Positions 6,048-6,503 of a stretch of DNA of 6,503 nucleotides are shown here, one piece after another (position 1 is the stretch's first letter; each line of letters begins with the position of its first letter). The translations under genes and the position numbers were made by a program. The notes below the pieces were generated by a model. It ran no database searches. It saw only the letters and a program-made list of their open reading frames with translations, and was not told the DNA's origin. The DNA is from Cytophagia bacterium (GTDB lineage Bacteria > Bacteroidota > Bacteroidia > Cytophagales > Cyclobacteriaceae): positions 1 through 6,503 of the forward strand of contig JABXIP010000134.1 of assembly GCA_013373005.1 (NCBI GenBank). Direction: 5' to 3'.

Positions 6048-6503
6048 CTAATAAATCTTCGCCTTTTGCTCCATCCACTCTTCGTTTTCGATATAGTCAT
6101 CGTAAGTGGAAAGTTTGTCCAGATAGCCTTTCGGTCCGATTTCAAGAATTCTGTTCGCTACAGTGTTCGTGAATTCGTGGTCATGCGATGTGAAGATCAC
6201 TGTGCCAGGGAAGTCTTTCAAGGCATTGTTAAAAGCCTGAATAGATTCAAGGTCGAGGTGGTTGGTAGGTTCATCGATGATCAGCAGGTTGCCTTGTGCC
6301 AGCATCATACGAGAGATCATACAACGCACTTTTTCACCTCCGGAAAGTACATTCGATTTTTTGAACACCTCTTCTCCTGAGAAGAGCATTTTACCCAGGA
6401 AGCCACGGATAAATACTTCATCTTTCTCACCTTCTGAGAACTGTCTTAGCCAGTCGATTAGGTTTTCGTTAGAGTTGAAGTATTTAGAGTTGTCGTTTGG
6501 CAA
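6048..6503 (-). CDS. ybiT: ABC-F family ATPase (YbiT-like), C-terminal part
   Basis: The last 152 codons or so, including the stop, of a gene that begins right of the window; the frame runs to the window edge, and the TTG there is an internal Leu, not a start. Counting from the edge, the fragment contains RGFLGKMLFS (33-42), the ABC signature LSGGEK (53-58), Walker B LLIIDEPTNHLD (73-84) and the H-loop SHDHEF (106-111). The absence of any membrane part, the DEPTNHLD sequence and RGFLG-x-MLFS point to ABC-F proteins, specifically the YbiT branch as I recall it. These cytosolic twin-ATPase proteins bind the ribosome and relieve translational stalls; some ABC-F members protect against antibiotics. 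This is the second ATPase domain with a short acidic tail ending YIENEEWMEQKAKIY. The stop is TAG at 6048-6050. It is separated from poxB by 491 bp and is probably an independent transcript. Confidence 0.88.
   Translation of the reverse strand: MPNDNSKYFNSNENLIDWLRQFSEGEKDEVFIRGFLGKMLFSGEEVFKKSNVLSGGEKVRCMISRMMLAQGNLLIIDEPTNHLDLESIQAFNNALKDFPGTVIFTSHDHEFTNTVANRILEIGPKGYLDKLSTYDDYIENEEWMEQKAKIY

Noticed and set aside
6066..6380. 104-codon open frame on the + strand
   Set aside because: It lies wholly antisense to the clear ABC-F domain and its translation resembles no family I recognise; it is a shadow frame.

Overview
The window looks like chromosomal DNA of a Bacteroidota bacterium, perhaps of the Cytophagales type. 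This is inferred from protein character, A-rich translation starts without clear Shine-Dalgarno sequences (poxB, for example), moderate GC, and structured repeat-filled intergenic DNA; the species cannot be named. I see no rRNA, tRNA, CRISPR array, transposase or phage gene. The genes are ordinary intact metabolic genes; the less ordinary material is one gene combination and three structured intergenic stretches.

Left third (1-2143, + strand): three overlapping genes form one operon that enters from the left. They are the C-terminal end of a TIM-barrel sugar-phosphate isomerase/epimerase-like protein, a GHMP-family sugar-1-kinase most like plant glucuronokinase, and a GalU-type UTP:sugar-1-phosphate uridylyltransferase. 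Together they suggest a kinase plus pyrophosphorylase route from a free sugar (glucuronate is the best guess) to a UDP-sugar, similar to the plant salvage route to UDP-glucuronate.

Middle (2144-2341): a 198-bp gap between convergent gene ends, holding an 18-bp imperfect inverted repeat that encloses 107 bp. Both mismatches become G-U pairs in RNA of the + strand.

Centre to right (2342-5556, - strand): a two-gene operon, transcribed leftwards. It starts with a PoxB-type thiamine-diphosphate pyruvate:quinone oxidoreductase, followed 5 bp later by a membrane-anchored, FMN/[3Fe-4S] glutamate-synthase-like protein that lacks a glutaminase domain. Both are probably membrane-associated redox enzymes.

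Right (5557-6047): 491 bp without a gene. The poxB-proximal part is AT-rich and carries three copies of a 20-bp motif with a GTGCAC core plus a 9-bp inverted repeat, which look like operators. The distal part is richer in GC and packed with hairpins and degenerate short repeats. The window ends inside the 3' part of an ABC-F ATPase gene (YbiT-like) on the - strand.
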